From positions 1 through 10,334 of the forward strand of contig CANQTJ010000054.1 in assembly GCA_947626705.1 (NCBI GenBank): DNA of 10,334 bases, read 5' to 3'. The stretch is from an uncultured Clostridia bacterium. Lineage in GTDB: Bacteria > Bacillota > Clostridia > TANB77 > CAG-508. The stretch's first letter is position 1; each line of letters opens with the position of its first letter. The notes below the pieces were generated by a model. The model was not told the origin of the DNA and searched no databases. It was given only the letters and a program-made list of their open reading frames with translations. The position numbers and the translations under genes are program-made. Shown one piece after another: positions 1 through 5,584 of this stretch.

Positions 1-917
1 ATAGACAATTCTATATTAAGGAATTTGATAATAATTATTATTATAATTTTAAATCAGAATATAGATTTTTCAAATTTATTGAATATTATGTAAGAACAAG
101 AATATTTGATATGAAATTATTTAAAGAAAATATGGAAACAATAAGAAATACTGTTGATACTGAAAATTTACCAGGATATAAAAGATTACTAACAGAAGAA
201 TATTGGAAAATATCAGATGATGAATTTGAAAAAGTAATAAAAGAAGTGTTTGAAGAAATAAAACAAGGAAATATTGAACTTATAGATACTGTAAAAATAT
301 ATGCATATTTTAGCTATTTTTCACGTAAAGGACTTATTGATTATGATATAAAAACATTAAAAAATGTATTTTTTAATGGAATGAATATATCATCTTTAAA
401 ATCAAAATATTGTGAAAATGTAGAAGAAGAACTAGCTAAAATTGCTATAGAACAGTTTGAAGAAGACATGGATGAAATAATAAAACATTTTAATATGTTA
501 AATAATCAGTTATTAGATAAAATGTATAAGGAAAAGGCAGAAGAAATATTCAAATGTATACCTATGAGAATGGAAGAATTTTACGAGAAGTTTGATAGAG
601 AATGTATGAGTATACCAATATTTAAATATTATGATGTATATCAATTATTTCAAAGAATATCTTGTGCTAGTAATGAAGACATAGTTTTAATTAAGGAAAA
701 ATTATTAAATAGAGCTGAAAAATATCCTAAACAAATAGAACCAGAAATTAAAACTATAAAACAATTAAAACAAGTTATTGATGACTATATAAAAGGAAAA
801 GACCAATCAATAAAAATTGTTATGCTCAATGAATTTTCTAATAGTTTAGGATTAATTTTAGATAAATATAAAATTAGTTTTTTACCTAAAAAGGAAGAAA
901 AATTAGTTGAAGAATAG
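1..917 (+). CDS. Partial CDS, C-terminal part of a helical protein of unknown function (5' end outside window)
   Basis: The reading frame is open from base 3 to the stop at 915-917, 304 codons, with no stop upstream of the first ATG at 111. That ATG has no convincing ribosome binding site, so the gene almost certainly begins before the window and this is its C-terminal part. The protein is charged, rich in Lys, Glu, Ile and aromatics, and looks wholly alpha-helical and soluble, with no signal peptide or membrane segment. I see no catalytic motif in this part. The aromatic-rich start (for example FFKFIEYYVRTRIFD) and the stretch YFSYFSRKGLI faintly recall C-terminal regions of large KAP/YobI-type P-loop NTPases, but the Walker motifs would lie upstream, so this is only a suggestion. 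An intrinsic terminator follows 23 bases after the stop, so it ends its transcription unit. Confidence 0.75.
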   Translation, partial: RQFYIKEFDNNYYYNFKSEYRFFKFIEYYVRTRIFDMKLFKENMETIRNTVDTENLPGYKRLLTEEYWKISDDEFEKVIKEVFEEIKQGNIELIDTVKIYAYFSYFSRKGLIDYDIKTLKNVFFNGMNISSLKSKYCENVEEELAKIAIEQFEEDMDEIIKHFNMLNNQLLDKMYKEKAEEIFKCIPMRMEEFYEKFDRECMSIPIFKYYDVYQLFQRISCASNEDIVLIKEKLLNRAEKYPKQIEPEIKTIKQLKQVIDDYIKGKDQSIKIVMLNEFSNSLGLILDKYKISFLPKKEEKLVEE

Positions 918-940
918 AGTAAATATTAATTAATTTAAAT

Positions 941-983
941 AAAAGAACAAATGTATACATGGATATAATTTTGTTCTTTTTTG
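941..983 (+). terminator. Intrinsic terminator of the first gene
   Basis: An 11-base inverted repeat, AAAAGAACAAA (941-951) and TTTGTTCTTTT (970-980), encloses an 18-base loop and runs into a T-rich tract. It sits between the stop of the partial gene and the ECF sigma promoter. It is AT-rich, so modest in strength, but correctly placed. Confidence 0.7.
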
Positions 984-1008
984 TTAACTATGTAAAAATA
1001 AAATCGTT
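984..1008 (+). promoter_or_regulatory. Candidate ECF-sigma-type promoter of the sigma operon
   Basis: TTAAC (984-988) and CGTT (1005-1008) are separated by 16 bases. ECF sigma factors typically recognise an AAC-containing -35 and a CGT-containing -10 at this spacing. The predicted start near 1015 would leave a leader of about 25 bases before the sigma gene. Many ECF operons are self-activated, so this may be an autoregulatory promoter. The match is by eye on two short motifs, so confidence is moderate. Confidence 0.4.
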
Positions 1009-1040
1009 ATATAGATATAATCACTTAGAAAGGGGGAAAG

Positions 1041-1553
1041 ATGAAATTTGAAGAAATAGTAAATAAATATACAAATTTAGCTTATAAAATTGCAATAGAT
1101 ATGACATCTTCCCCAGAAGATTCAGAAGATTTAGTACAAGAAGCATATTTGAGTTTATATTCTCATTTTAGTAAATATAAAAAGCTACAAGAAAATGAAA
1201 TTAGAAATATATTGTGTAAAATTATTTTAAATAAATGCAAAGATTATTTGAAATCTAATAAAAGGAAAGAAAAAACGGTATTTGAAGAAATTTCAAATAT
1301 CGAGGAATTTAATATACAAGGAGATTTTGTAGAAGATTTAATAAAACAGGATAAAAATAATTTTATTAAAAAGAAAATTTTAGAATTAAAGAAACCTTAT
1401 AATGAAATATTAACACAATATTACATAAAAGGATATACACTAGATGAAATTTCGAAAATTCATAATACAACAAAAGGAACTATAAAAGTACAGCTAACTA
1501 GAGGTAAAAAAATATTTAAAGATATATTAGAAAGGAGTGGATTTTATGAATAA
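1041..1553 (+). CDS. ECF-type RNA polymerase sigma factor
   Basis: The 170-residue product has the two-domain ECF architecture and usual ECF length. Region 2 is at about residues 6-76 (DLVQEAYLSLYSHF in the core-binding and -10 recognition helices). Region 4 is at about 112-164, with the helix-turn-helix GYTLDEISKIHNTTKGTIKVQLTRGK recognisable in two stretches, GYTLDEISKI and TTKGTIKVQLTRGK. It should direct core polymerase to a small regulon. A strong ribosome binding site, AAAGGGGG, lies just upstream of the ATG. The stop overlaps the start of the next gene (ATGAATAA), indicating translational coupling with a probable anti-sigma factor. An ECF-like promoter lies upstream. I cannot assign it to a named factor such as SigV, SigY or SigW. 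The linked membrane proteins suggest an envelope-stress role, which is inference. Confidence 0.9.
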   Translation: MKFEEIVNKYTNLAYKIAIDMTSSPEDSEDLVQEAYLSLYSHFSKYKKLQENEIRNILCKIILNKCKDYLKSNKRKEKTVFEEISNIEEFNIQGDFVEDLIKQDKNNFIKKKILELKKPYNEILTQYYIKGYTLDEISKIHNTTKGTIKVQLTRGKKIFKDILERSGFYE

Positions 1554-1887
1554 AATGCAAATAATTGATGAATTATTAAAAGATGATTGTAAACTAGAAA
1601 AGTATATAGATGATATAGAAAAAACTCAAATTCAAAAACCAGAAAATATAGACAAAAAAATATTATCAAAAATTAATAAAAATAAAAAGACAAAATTTGC
1701 AGATATTTGTAAAATAGCAGCCTGTCTAGTGTTTTCTTTATCTTTATGTGGAACAGACCTAATAAAAAATGATGATATAAAAATATATGAAGAAGAAAAA
1801 ACAAAAACATCAATATCAATACAAATAAGTGAAAAATTAAGTGATTTTTGTAAATGGGCAATAACACCAATAGAAAAGGAGGATTAA
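1546..1887 (+). CDS. Probable membrane-anchored anti-sigma factor
   Basis: This 113-residue protein starts inside the 3' end of the sigma gene; an 8-base overlap and the AAAGGAG site at 1531-1536 support the ATG at 1546. An in-frame GTG at 1537 falls within that site and is rejected. Residues 1-52 are charged and cytoplasmic-looking, with the pattern PENIDKKILSKI. One hydrophobic segment spans about 55-73 (KIAACLVFSLSLCGTDLI), and the remaining 40 residues would lie outside the cell. This topology, size and coupling to an ECF sigma gene are typical of anti-sigma factors. There is no HxxxCxxC zinc anti-sigma motif. The function rests mostly on context, and I do not recognise a named family. 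Confidence 0.6.
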   Translation: MNKMQIIDELLKDDCKLEKYIDDIEKTQIQKPENIDKKILSKINKNKKTKFADICKIAACLVFSLSLCGTDLIKNDDIKIYEEEKTKTSISIQISEKLSDFCKWAITPIEKED

Positions 1888-1889
1888 TA

Positions 1890-2366
1890 ATGAAAAAAAA
1901 TTTATTTTTTACATTTTGTTTTAGTTTAATACCGGGTGCAGGTCAAATGTATCAAAATTACATGAAAAGGGGATTATCTATAATGTGTATTGCAGGATTA
2001 TTATTAATATTTTTCATAATGCTAGAAACTGCAATATTTTTAGTACCATTATTAATAGTAATTGCATATAGTTTTTTTGATACATATAATATTAGAAATG
2101 CTATAGATACAGAAGAACAAATAAAAGATGATTATATTTTACAAGGAATAAGCTTTGATAAGATAAAAGGCAATAAGCTAATAGGAATAGGAATAATTTT
2201 AATAGGAATTTATTTACTTTTAAACAATGTATTATATGAAATTGCAAAAGCAACGTACATAGACTGGTTATATACTTTAATAAAACATGTTAGAGCATAT
2301 TTTCCATCACTTATTGTATCAGTAATAACAATAGGAATTGGAACAAAAATGATTTCAAATAAATAA
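1890..2366 (+). CDS. TM2-like multi-pass membrane protein of the sigma operon
   Basis: The 158-residue product starts at the ATG preceded by AAGGAGG (1876-1882), two bases after the anti-sigma stop. An in-frame ATG at 1854 lies within the previous gene and lacks a site. Near the N-terminus LIPGAGQMYQNYMKRGLSIM (13-32) matches the turn typical of TM2-type domains (PGaGq.Y.g...rG). Hydrophobic segments follow at about 27-46, 47-66, 97-115 and 138-153, with a charged cytoplasmic-looking loop at 70-96. TM2-type proteins are common in envelope-stress operons, but their biochemical role is poorly defined. Here it is probably co-transcribed with, and perhaps regulated by, the ECF sigma factor. Confidence 0.65.
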   Translation: MKKNLFFTFCFSLIPGAGQMYQNYMKRGLSIMCIAGLLLIFFIMLETAIFLVPLLIVIAYSFFDTYNIRNAIDTEEQIKDDYILQGISFDKIKGNKLIGIGIILIGIYLLLNNVLYEIAKATYIDWLYTLIKHVRAYFPSLIVSVITIGIGTKMISNK

Positions 2367-2425
2367 TGAAAGTATAATGCCTTTGTAGATTTAATCTTAA
2401 AAGGCAAGAAAGGAATTCTAAAATA

Positions 2426-2776
2426 ATGGAAGAAAAGAAAGAGAAAAGAGTTGGTACATATACATTTGGAATAATGCTAATAATAATTGGAATTTCAATA
2501 TTGATAATGACTTTTACAAAATTTGATTTTTTTAGATATTTATTAATGCTATGGCCAATAGTTTTAATAGGATTAGGAATTGAAATATTGTATTTGAATA
2601 GTAAATCTGATATAAAAGTTAAAATTGACTTTATAAGTATTATTTTAATGTTAGTTGTATTATTTTTTACTGCGGTTTTTAGCTTAGGAAATTATTTTGT
2701 AAATAAAGTTTTATATGATGAAGATATCAAAAATATGTTACTAAAAGAATATCCAATAATTAATACAATAGATTAA
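2426..2776 (+). CDS. DUF5668 / LiaI-LiaF-like transmembrane protein
   Basis: The 116-residue protein has a short charged N-terminus, then hydrophobic segments at about 14-31, 36-54 and 67-92. The pattern GIMLIIIGISIL, a short aromatic linker, then LLMLWPIVLIGLGIEIL is characteristic of the DUF5668/LiaI-LiaF-like transmembrane region found in cell-envelope stress proteins. It lacks the large C-terminal domain of full LiaF, ending about 24 residues after the last membrane segment. A GAAAGGA site at 2408-2414 precedes the ATG. It is the last gene of the sigma operon, 59 bases after the previous stop; that gap contains a weak GCCTTT/AAAGGC dyad (2379-2405). It probably supports envelope-stress sensing, which is inference from family and context. 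Confidence 0.65.
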   Translation: MEEKKEKRVGTYTFGIMLIIIGISILIMTFTKFDFFRYLLMLWPIVLIGLGIEILYLNSKSDIKVKIDFISIILMLVVLFFTAVFSLGNYFVNKVLYDEDIKNMLLKEYPIINTID

Positions 2777-2833
2777 TAATATTTTATAAAATGACCTAGT
2801 TCTGTTAGCACATTAACGGAATAAATGATGCAA

Positions 2834-2896
2834 AGAGGGTTCCTATTTTCAAACTATACTCACTTTTAATTATATAGTTTATTTAGGATACCCTCT
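2834..2896. terminator. Long hairpin between convergent operons, possible bidirectional terminator
   Basis: Nested inverted repeats form one extended stem: AGAGGGT (2834-2840) with ACCCTCT (2890-2896), TCCTA (2841-2845) with TAGGA (2884-2888), and AAACTATA (2851-2858) with TATAGTTT (2873-2880). It ends three bases from the spoVT stop and 57 bases after the DUF5668 stop. Its position between convergent genes suits a two-way terminator, but there is no clear T-run on either side. Confidence 0.5.
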
Positions 2897-2899
2897 ATA

Positions 2900-3454
2900 T
2901 TATATTTCCATTTGAGTTGCTAAAAATGTTGCTGCTGATTGTGCAACTTTTTTCTCGACTTCATTCATCTTTGTATTTGCATCTTTTGACATTAGTATAA
3001 CTGTACCTATAGTATCTCCATTAGAAATAATTGGATATACAATTTGTGCATTATTTTTTTTATCATTTTTGTCATTTTTAGTAATTGGCATTGCCATATC
3101 ACTGTTTTCTTTACTTGTATAAACTTCTTTATCTTCCATAAGTTTTTCTAGTTCTGTGCTTACATCTTGTTCCAAAAATTCTTTTTTAGAGCCACCAGAT
3201 ACGGCTATAATTGTATCTTTATCAGTTATACAAGCTATATGCCCAGTTGTTTTAGCTAAAGTTTCAGCATATCCTGTTGCAAATTCTGATAATTCTCCAA
3301 TTGGAGAATATTTTTTTAGTATTACTTGTCCTTCTCTATCTGTAAAAATTTCTAGTGGGTCGCCTTCTTTAATTCTTAATGTCTTCCTTATTTCTTTTGG
3401 AATTACAACTCTTCCTAAGTCATCTATTCTTCTTACTACTCCAGTTGCCTTCAT
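2900..3454 (-). CDS. spoVT: Stage V sporulation protein T, forespore transcription regulator
   Basis: The 184-residue product has the expected SpoVT length and both domains. An AbrB-type swapped-hairpin DNA-binding domain covers residues 1-50 (MKATGVVRRIDDLGRVVIPK, then KTLRIKEGDPLEIF). A GAF-like C-terminal domain covers about 56-180. In Bacillus SpoVT is a forespore regulator that activates or represses sigma-G-dependent genes, spoVA genes among them, and affects coat, cortex and germination traits. A strong AAAGGAGG site lies 6 bases before the ATG. It is monocistronic here, convergent with the ECF operon and divergent from infC. A candidate sigma-G/F promoter is listed separately. The linker near residues 120-135 is locally rich in Lys, Asn and Asp. 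Identification is secure. Confidence 0.96.
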   Translation of the reverse strand: MKATGVVRRIDDLGRVVIPKEIRKTLRIKEGDPLEIFTDREGQVILKKYSPIGELSEFATGYAETLAKTTGHIACITDKDTIIAVSGGSKKEFLEQDVSTELEKLMEDKEVYTSKENSDMAMPITKNDKNDKKNNAQIVYPIISNGDTIGTVILMSKDANTKMNEVEKKVAQSAATFLATQMEI

Positions 3455-3485
3455 TTTTATCCTCCTTTAAATTCAAGTCTAATAT

Positions 3486-3514
3486 TATTATCTCAAAAGA
3501 GGAAAATTTTATAC
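3486..3514 (-). promoter_or_regulatory. Candidate forespore (sigma-G/F) promoter of spoVT
   Basis: On the minus strand GTATA (3514-3510) is followed after 17 bases by GATAATA (3492-3486). The first fits the sigma-G -35 pattern GHATR. The second matches the -10 pattern CATNHTA except for its first base. A start near 3479 would give a leader of about 25 bases. Forespore expression of spoVT is known in Bacillus, so this is plausible but unproven. Confidence 0.4.
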
Positions 3515-3554
3515 ATTTTTGTTAAATTTTTTTGAAGTTTTTGTTGTAATTTAC

Positions 3555-3582
3555 TTGACAAAACAAATTTTTATGATATAAT
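3555..3582 (+). promoter_or_regulatory. Sigma-A promoter of infC-rpmI-rplT
   Basis: A consensus TTGACA (3555-3560) and a consensus TATAAT (3577-3582) are separated by 16 bases, with a TGA extended -10 just before. It is one of the strongest vegetative promoters in the window, as expected for a translation operon. Transcription should start near 3588-3590, giving a leader of about 240 bases before infC. Confidence 0.85.
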
Positions 3583-3588
3583 TATTAC

Positions 3589-3830
3589 GTTACAAGAAGA
3601 AGCAAAAACTTCTCACCTTAGTAAAATTTTTAATTGAGAAAATAATCTTAATTAATATAAAAACAAAAGGTTAGAAATACAATTTAAGATAGTTAGGTAA
3701 TAAAAATAACTATTATTATTTGTGCGTATTGACTTGTAACAAAAGTCAATTTTTTTTGATTTTAGAAAATAATTTTATTATTAAAATAAATTTATTTTCA
3801 AATATAAAAAATATATGGAGGTGTTTTAAT
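3589..3830 (+). promoter_or_regulatory. infC leader RNA with attenuator, probably controlled by L20
   Basis: This long untranslated leader holds several stems: AGAAG/CTTCT (3598-3602, 3609-3613), TTCTCA/TGAGAA (3610-3615, 3635-3640, exclusive with the first), ATAGTTA/TAACTAT (3689-3695, 3707-3713) and an intrinsic terminator (3728-3757). The first eight predicted transcript bases, GTTACAAG (3589-3596), are perfectly complementary to CTTGTAAC (3733-3740) inside the terminator, forming a candidate antiterminator. In Bacillus subtilis the infC operon is repressed by ribosomal protein L20 through leader attenuation. I infer the same control here but have not aligned the sequence to the L20 leader model. 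Confidence 0.65.
3728..3757 (+). terminator. Attenuator terminator within the infC leader
   Basis: ATTGACTT (3728-3735) pairs perfectly with AAGTCAAT (3743-3750) around a 7-base loop and leads directly into a run of T to 3757. It is a textbook Rho-independent terminator about 73 bases upstream of the infC start, so it must be bypassed for the operon to be expressed. Confidence 0.85.
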
Positions 3831-4340
3831 ATAAAACAAGAATTACCTATAAACGGTCAAATAAGAGAAAAAGAAGTTCAATTAATAGGAGTAAATGGAG
3901 AAAAATTAGGGATAGTTTCAACAATAGATGCACTAGAAAAAGCTAGTGAAAATAATTTGGATTTAGTATTAGTTTCACCAAATGCAAAACCGGTAGTTTG
4001 TAAAATAATGAATTATGGAAAATACAAATTTGAGCAGTCAAAAAAAGAAAAAGAAGCAAAAAAGAAACAAAAAGTTTTAGAAGTAAAAGAATTAAGAGTT
4101 ACTCCAAATATTGAAGAACACGATTTTGAATTTAAAGCAAAGAATGCAAGAAAATTTTTGACTGATGGAAACAAAGTAAAAATCACAGTAAGATTTAGAG
4201 GTAGAGAAGTAAATAACTCTAAAGCAGGAGAAGTTGTTTTAAATAAATTTATAGAAAAATTAGGAGATATTTCTCTAGTAGAAAAGCAACCTAAATTAGA
4301 AGGTAGAAATATGTTTACAATATTAGCGAAGAAGGCATAA
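3831..4340 (+). CDS. infC: Translation initiation factor IF-3, AUA start codon
   Basis: IF-3 binds the 30S subunit, prevents premature 50S joining and checks the start codon and initiator tRNA. The 169-residue frame covers the whole family: N-domain at about 3-75 (LPINGQIREKEVQLIG; DLVLVSPNAKPVVCKIMNYG), a Lys-rich linker with KKEKEAKKKQK, and the C-domain at about 82-167 (RVTPNIEEHDFEFK; KITVRFRGRE; GRNMFTILAKK). No ATG, GTG or TTG precedes the conserved N-terminus behind a binding site. GGAGGTG (3817-3823) is placed correctly for the ATA at 3831, which gives a normal length. Atypical infC start codons are a known device by which IF-3 limits its own translation. An upstream in-frame TTG at 3720 lies in the leader terminator region and has no binding site. 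It is the first gene of the operon with rpmI and rplT. Confidence 0.95.
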   Translation: MKQELPINGQIREKEVQLIGVNGEKLGIVSTIDALEKASENNLDLVLVSPNAKPVVCKIMNYGKYKFEQSKKEKEAKKKQKVLEVKELRVTPNIEEHDFEFKAKNARKFLTDGNKVKITVRFRGREVNNSKAGEVVLNKFIEKLGDISLVEKQPKLEGRNMFTILAKKA

Positions 4341-4342
4341 TT

Positions 4343-4379
4343 AAAATATCTGTTAAACTAATATTATGCAGATATTTTT
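4343..4379 (+). other. Intercistronic hairpin between infC and rpmI
   Basis: AAAATATCTG (4343-4352) and CAGATATTTT (4369-4378) form a perfect 10-bp stem around a 16-base loop, directly after the infC stop. Only one or two T residues follow, so it would be a weak terminator at best. It may tune the ratio of IF-3 to L35/L20 mRNA or mark an RNA processing or stability site. Confidence 0.5.
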
Positions 4380-4437
4380 ATATACTTAGACAAGCATTGT
4401 AGCATAAATATATATATTTTTAAGGAGGGGAAAACTC

Positions 4438-4641
4438 ATGGCAAAATTAAAGACAAATAAAGCAGCTAAAAAAAGATATTCTTTAACAGCAACAGGAAAG
4501 GTAAAAAGAACAAAATCAAACAGAAGACATTTATTAGCTAATAAAACAAAAAGACAAAAAAAATCAGGAAAAATTCAAAATGCTTATGCAAGTAAAACTT
4601 GTGAAAATACAATAAAGAAATTATTACCTTATGGTGGATAA
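4438..4641 (+). CDS. rpmI: 50S ribosomal protein L35
   Basis: The 67-residue, very basic protein has the L35 signature: MAKLKTNKAAKKRYSLTATG at the start and KRTKSNRRHLLANKTKRQKK in the middle. L35 is a small structural component of the large ribosomal subunit. The ATG is preceded by a strong AAGGAGGGG site. It sits 97 bases after infC and 24 bases before rplT, the standard infC-rpmI-rplT order. Length and sequence are normal and identification is secure. Confidence 0.97.
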   Translation: MAKLKTNKAAKKRYSLTATGKVKRTKSNRRHLLANKTKRQKKSGKIQNAYASKTCENTIKKLLPYGG

Positions 4642-4665
4642 TAAAGTGAAAGGAAGGGAAAAATA

Positions 4666-5016
4666 ATGGCAAGAGTAAAAACAGCAAGAACAACTAGAGC
4701 AAGACACAAAAAAATATTAAAACAAGCTAAAGGATATTTTGGAGCTAAACATTATAGATTTAGAAACGCTAATCAAGCAGTAATGAAATCATTATCTTAT
4801 GCATATATAGGAAGAAAAGATAAAAAGAGTAATTTTAGAAAATTATGGATAACAAGAATAAATGCAGCAGCTAGAATGAATGGAATAACATATAGTAAGA
4901 TGATTGCTGGATTAAAAAAAGCTAATGTTACAATTAATAGAAAAATGTTAGCAGAAATAGCTGTTAGCGACCCAAAAGCATTTACAGAAATTGCTGAAAT
5001 AGCAAAAAAAGCTTAA
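4666..5016 (+). CDS. rplT: 50S ribosomal protein L20
   Basis: The 116-residue basic protein shows L20 signatures throughout: MARVKTARTTRARHKKILKQ, AKGYFGAKHYRFRNANQAVM and the C-terminal globular part with LWITRINAAARMNGITYSKM. L20 binds 23S rRNA and is essential early in 50S assembly; its C-terminal domain is also the autogenous repressor of this operon in studied bacteria. An AAAGGAAGGG-type site precedes the ATG. It is the last gene of the operon, closed by a palindrome and a strong terminator. Confidence 0.97.
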   Translation: MARVKTARTTRARHKKILKQAKGYFGAKHYRFRNANQAVMKSLSYAYIGRKDKKSNFRKLWITRINAAARMNGITYSKMIAGLKKANVTINRKMLAEIAVSDPKAFTEIAEIAKKA

Positions 5017-5030
5017 TATACGATTGATAT

Positions 5031-5049
5031 ATTAACTTTAAAAGTTAAT
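5031..5049. repeat. 19-base palindrome after rplT
   Basis: ATTAACTTT (5031-5039) and AAAGTTAAT (5041-5049) are perfect inverted copies around one base, 14 bases after the rplT stop and just upstream of the operon terminator. As RNA the tight loop would shorten the stem by one or two pairs. It could protect the 3' end or be a protein site; no function is known to me. Confidence 0.45.
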
Positions 5050-5062
5050 TAATTATAAATAT

Positions 5063-5119
5063 GGCGAATCTAAGATTTAAAAAAAATTATTTTATATAAA
5101 TCTTAGACTCGCCTTTTTT
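5063..5119 (+). terminator. Strong intrinsic terminator of infC-rpmI-rplT
   Basis: GGCGA (5063-5067) pairs with TCGCC (5109-5113), then after one mismatch TCTAAGATTTA (5069-5079) pairs with TAAATCTTAGA (5097-5107), around a 17-base loop. Six T residues follow directly (5114-5119). This is the most GC-containing, convincing terminator for the operon. Confidence 0.9.
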
Positions 5120-5120
5120 A

Positions 5121-5155
5121 TATTATAGGAAAGTTATTCAAATTTTTCTATAATA
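5121..5155 (-). other. Hairpin directly after the spoVAE stop codon
   Basis: TATTATAG (5121-5128) and CTATAATA (5148-5155) form a perfect 8-bp stem immediately downstream of spoVAE. On the minus strand it is not followed by a T-run, so it is a poor intrinsic terminator. It and the adjoining rplT hairpin are the only visible 3' structures for the spoVA operon. Confidence 0.4.
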
Positions 5156-5548
5156 TTATTGTTTTTTCATTTTTGGTTTTGAAATAAGTGATGCTAAATA
5201 TCCAAAAAATACAGCAGCAGAAATTCCACCAGCAGCAGCTTTTACACCACCAGTAAAAGCACCAACTAAACCAGTTTCTTTAACGGCTTCTATTGCTCCT
5301 TTAGCAAGATTATATCCAAAGCCAGTAAGTGGCACAGTAGCTCCTGCACCAGCAAAATCTACTAAATATTTGTATATACCAAGTCCCCCTAAAATAGCAC
5401 CTGTTGTAACAAATATAACTAAAATTCTAGCCGGAGTTAATTTTGTTTTGTCAATTAAAATTTGTCCAATTACACAAATAATGCCACCTACAACAAAACA
5501 TTTTAAAATAGACATCCAATCAAACACATTTGCCCAATTTATATCCAT
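5156..5548 (-). CDS. spoVAE: Stage V sporulation protein AE, membrane component of the DPA channel
   Basis: The 130-residue membrane protein is the last gene of the spoVA operon. It has hydrophobic segments at about 14-32, 41-57 and 104-122. A conserved re-entrant-like stretch contains FAGAG (65-69) and VPLTGFGYN (72-80), also seen in SpoVAC here. SpoVA proteins sit in the spore inner membrane and move calcium-dipicolinate into the forespore and out at germination. The chosen ATG at 5548 has AAAGGAGA upstream; an in-frame TTG at 5566 lies just upstream of that site and is rejected. It starts 36 bases after the spoVAD stop. The family is clear; the AE rather than AC label rests on order and sequence. 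Confidence 0.92.
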   Translation of the reverse strand: MDINWANVFDWMSILKCFVVGGIICVIGQILIDKTKLTPARILVIFVTTGAILGGLGIYKYLVDFAGAGATVPLTGFGYNLAKGAIEAVKETGLVGAFTGGVKAAAGGISAAVFFGYLASLISKPKMKKQ

Positions 5549-5584
5549 AAATAAATCTCCTTTCAAAAAATAACTTTTAGATAT

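Noticed and set aside
2799..2822. Small hairpin after the DUF5668 gene as its intrinsic terminator
   Set aside because: The 9-pair stem contains two G-U pairs and no T-run follows; the larger hairpin at 2834-2896 is the better candidate.
3156..3470. Open frame on the plus strand opposite spoVT
   Set aside because: It is fully antisense to the secure spoVT gene, has no ribosome binding site and shows no family pattern.
3720..3830. N-terminal extension of IF-3 from a TTG at 3720
   Set aside because: It would translate the leader terminator, has no binding site and adds 37 residues unlike IF-3; the ATA at 3831 gives the normal protein.
3589..3830. T-box or other amino-acid riboswitch in the infC leader
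   Set aside because: No T-box core sequence or specifier-loop arrangement is visible; the elements fit ribosomal-protein attenuation better.
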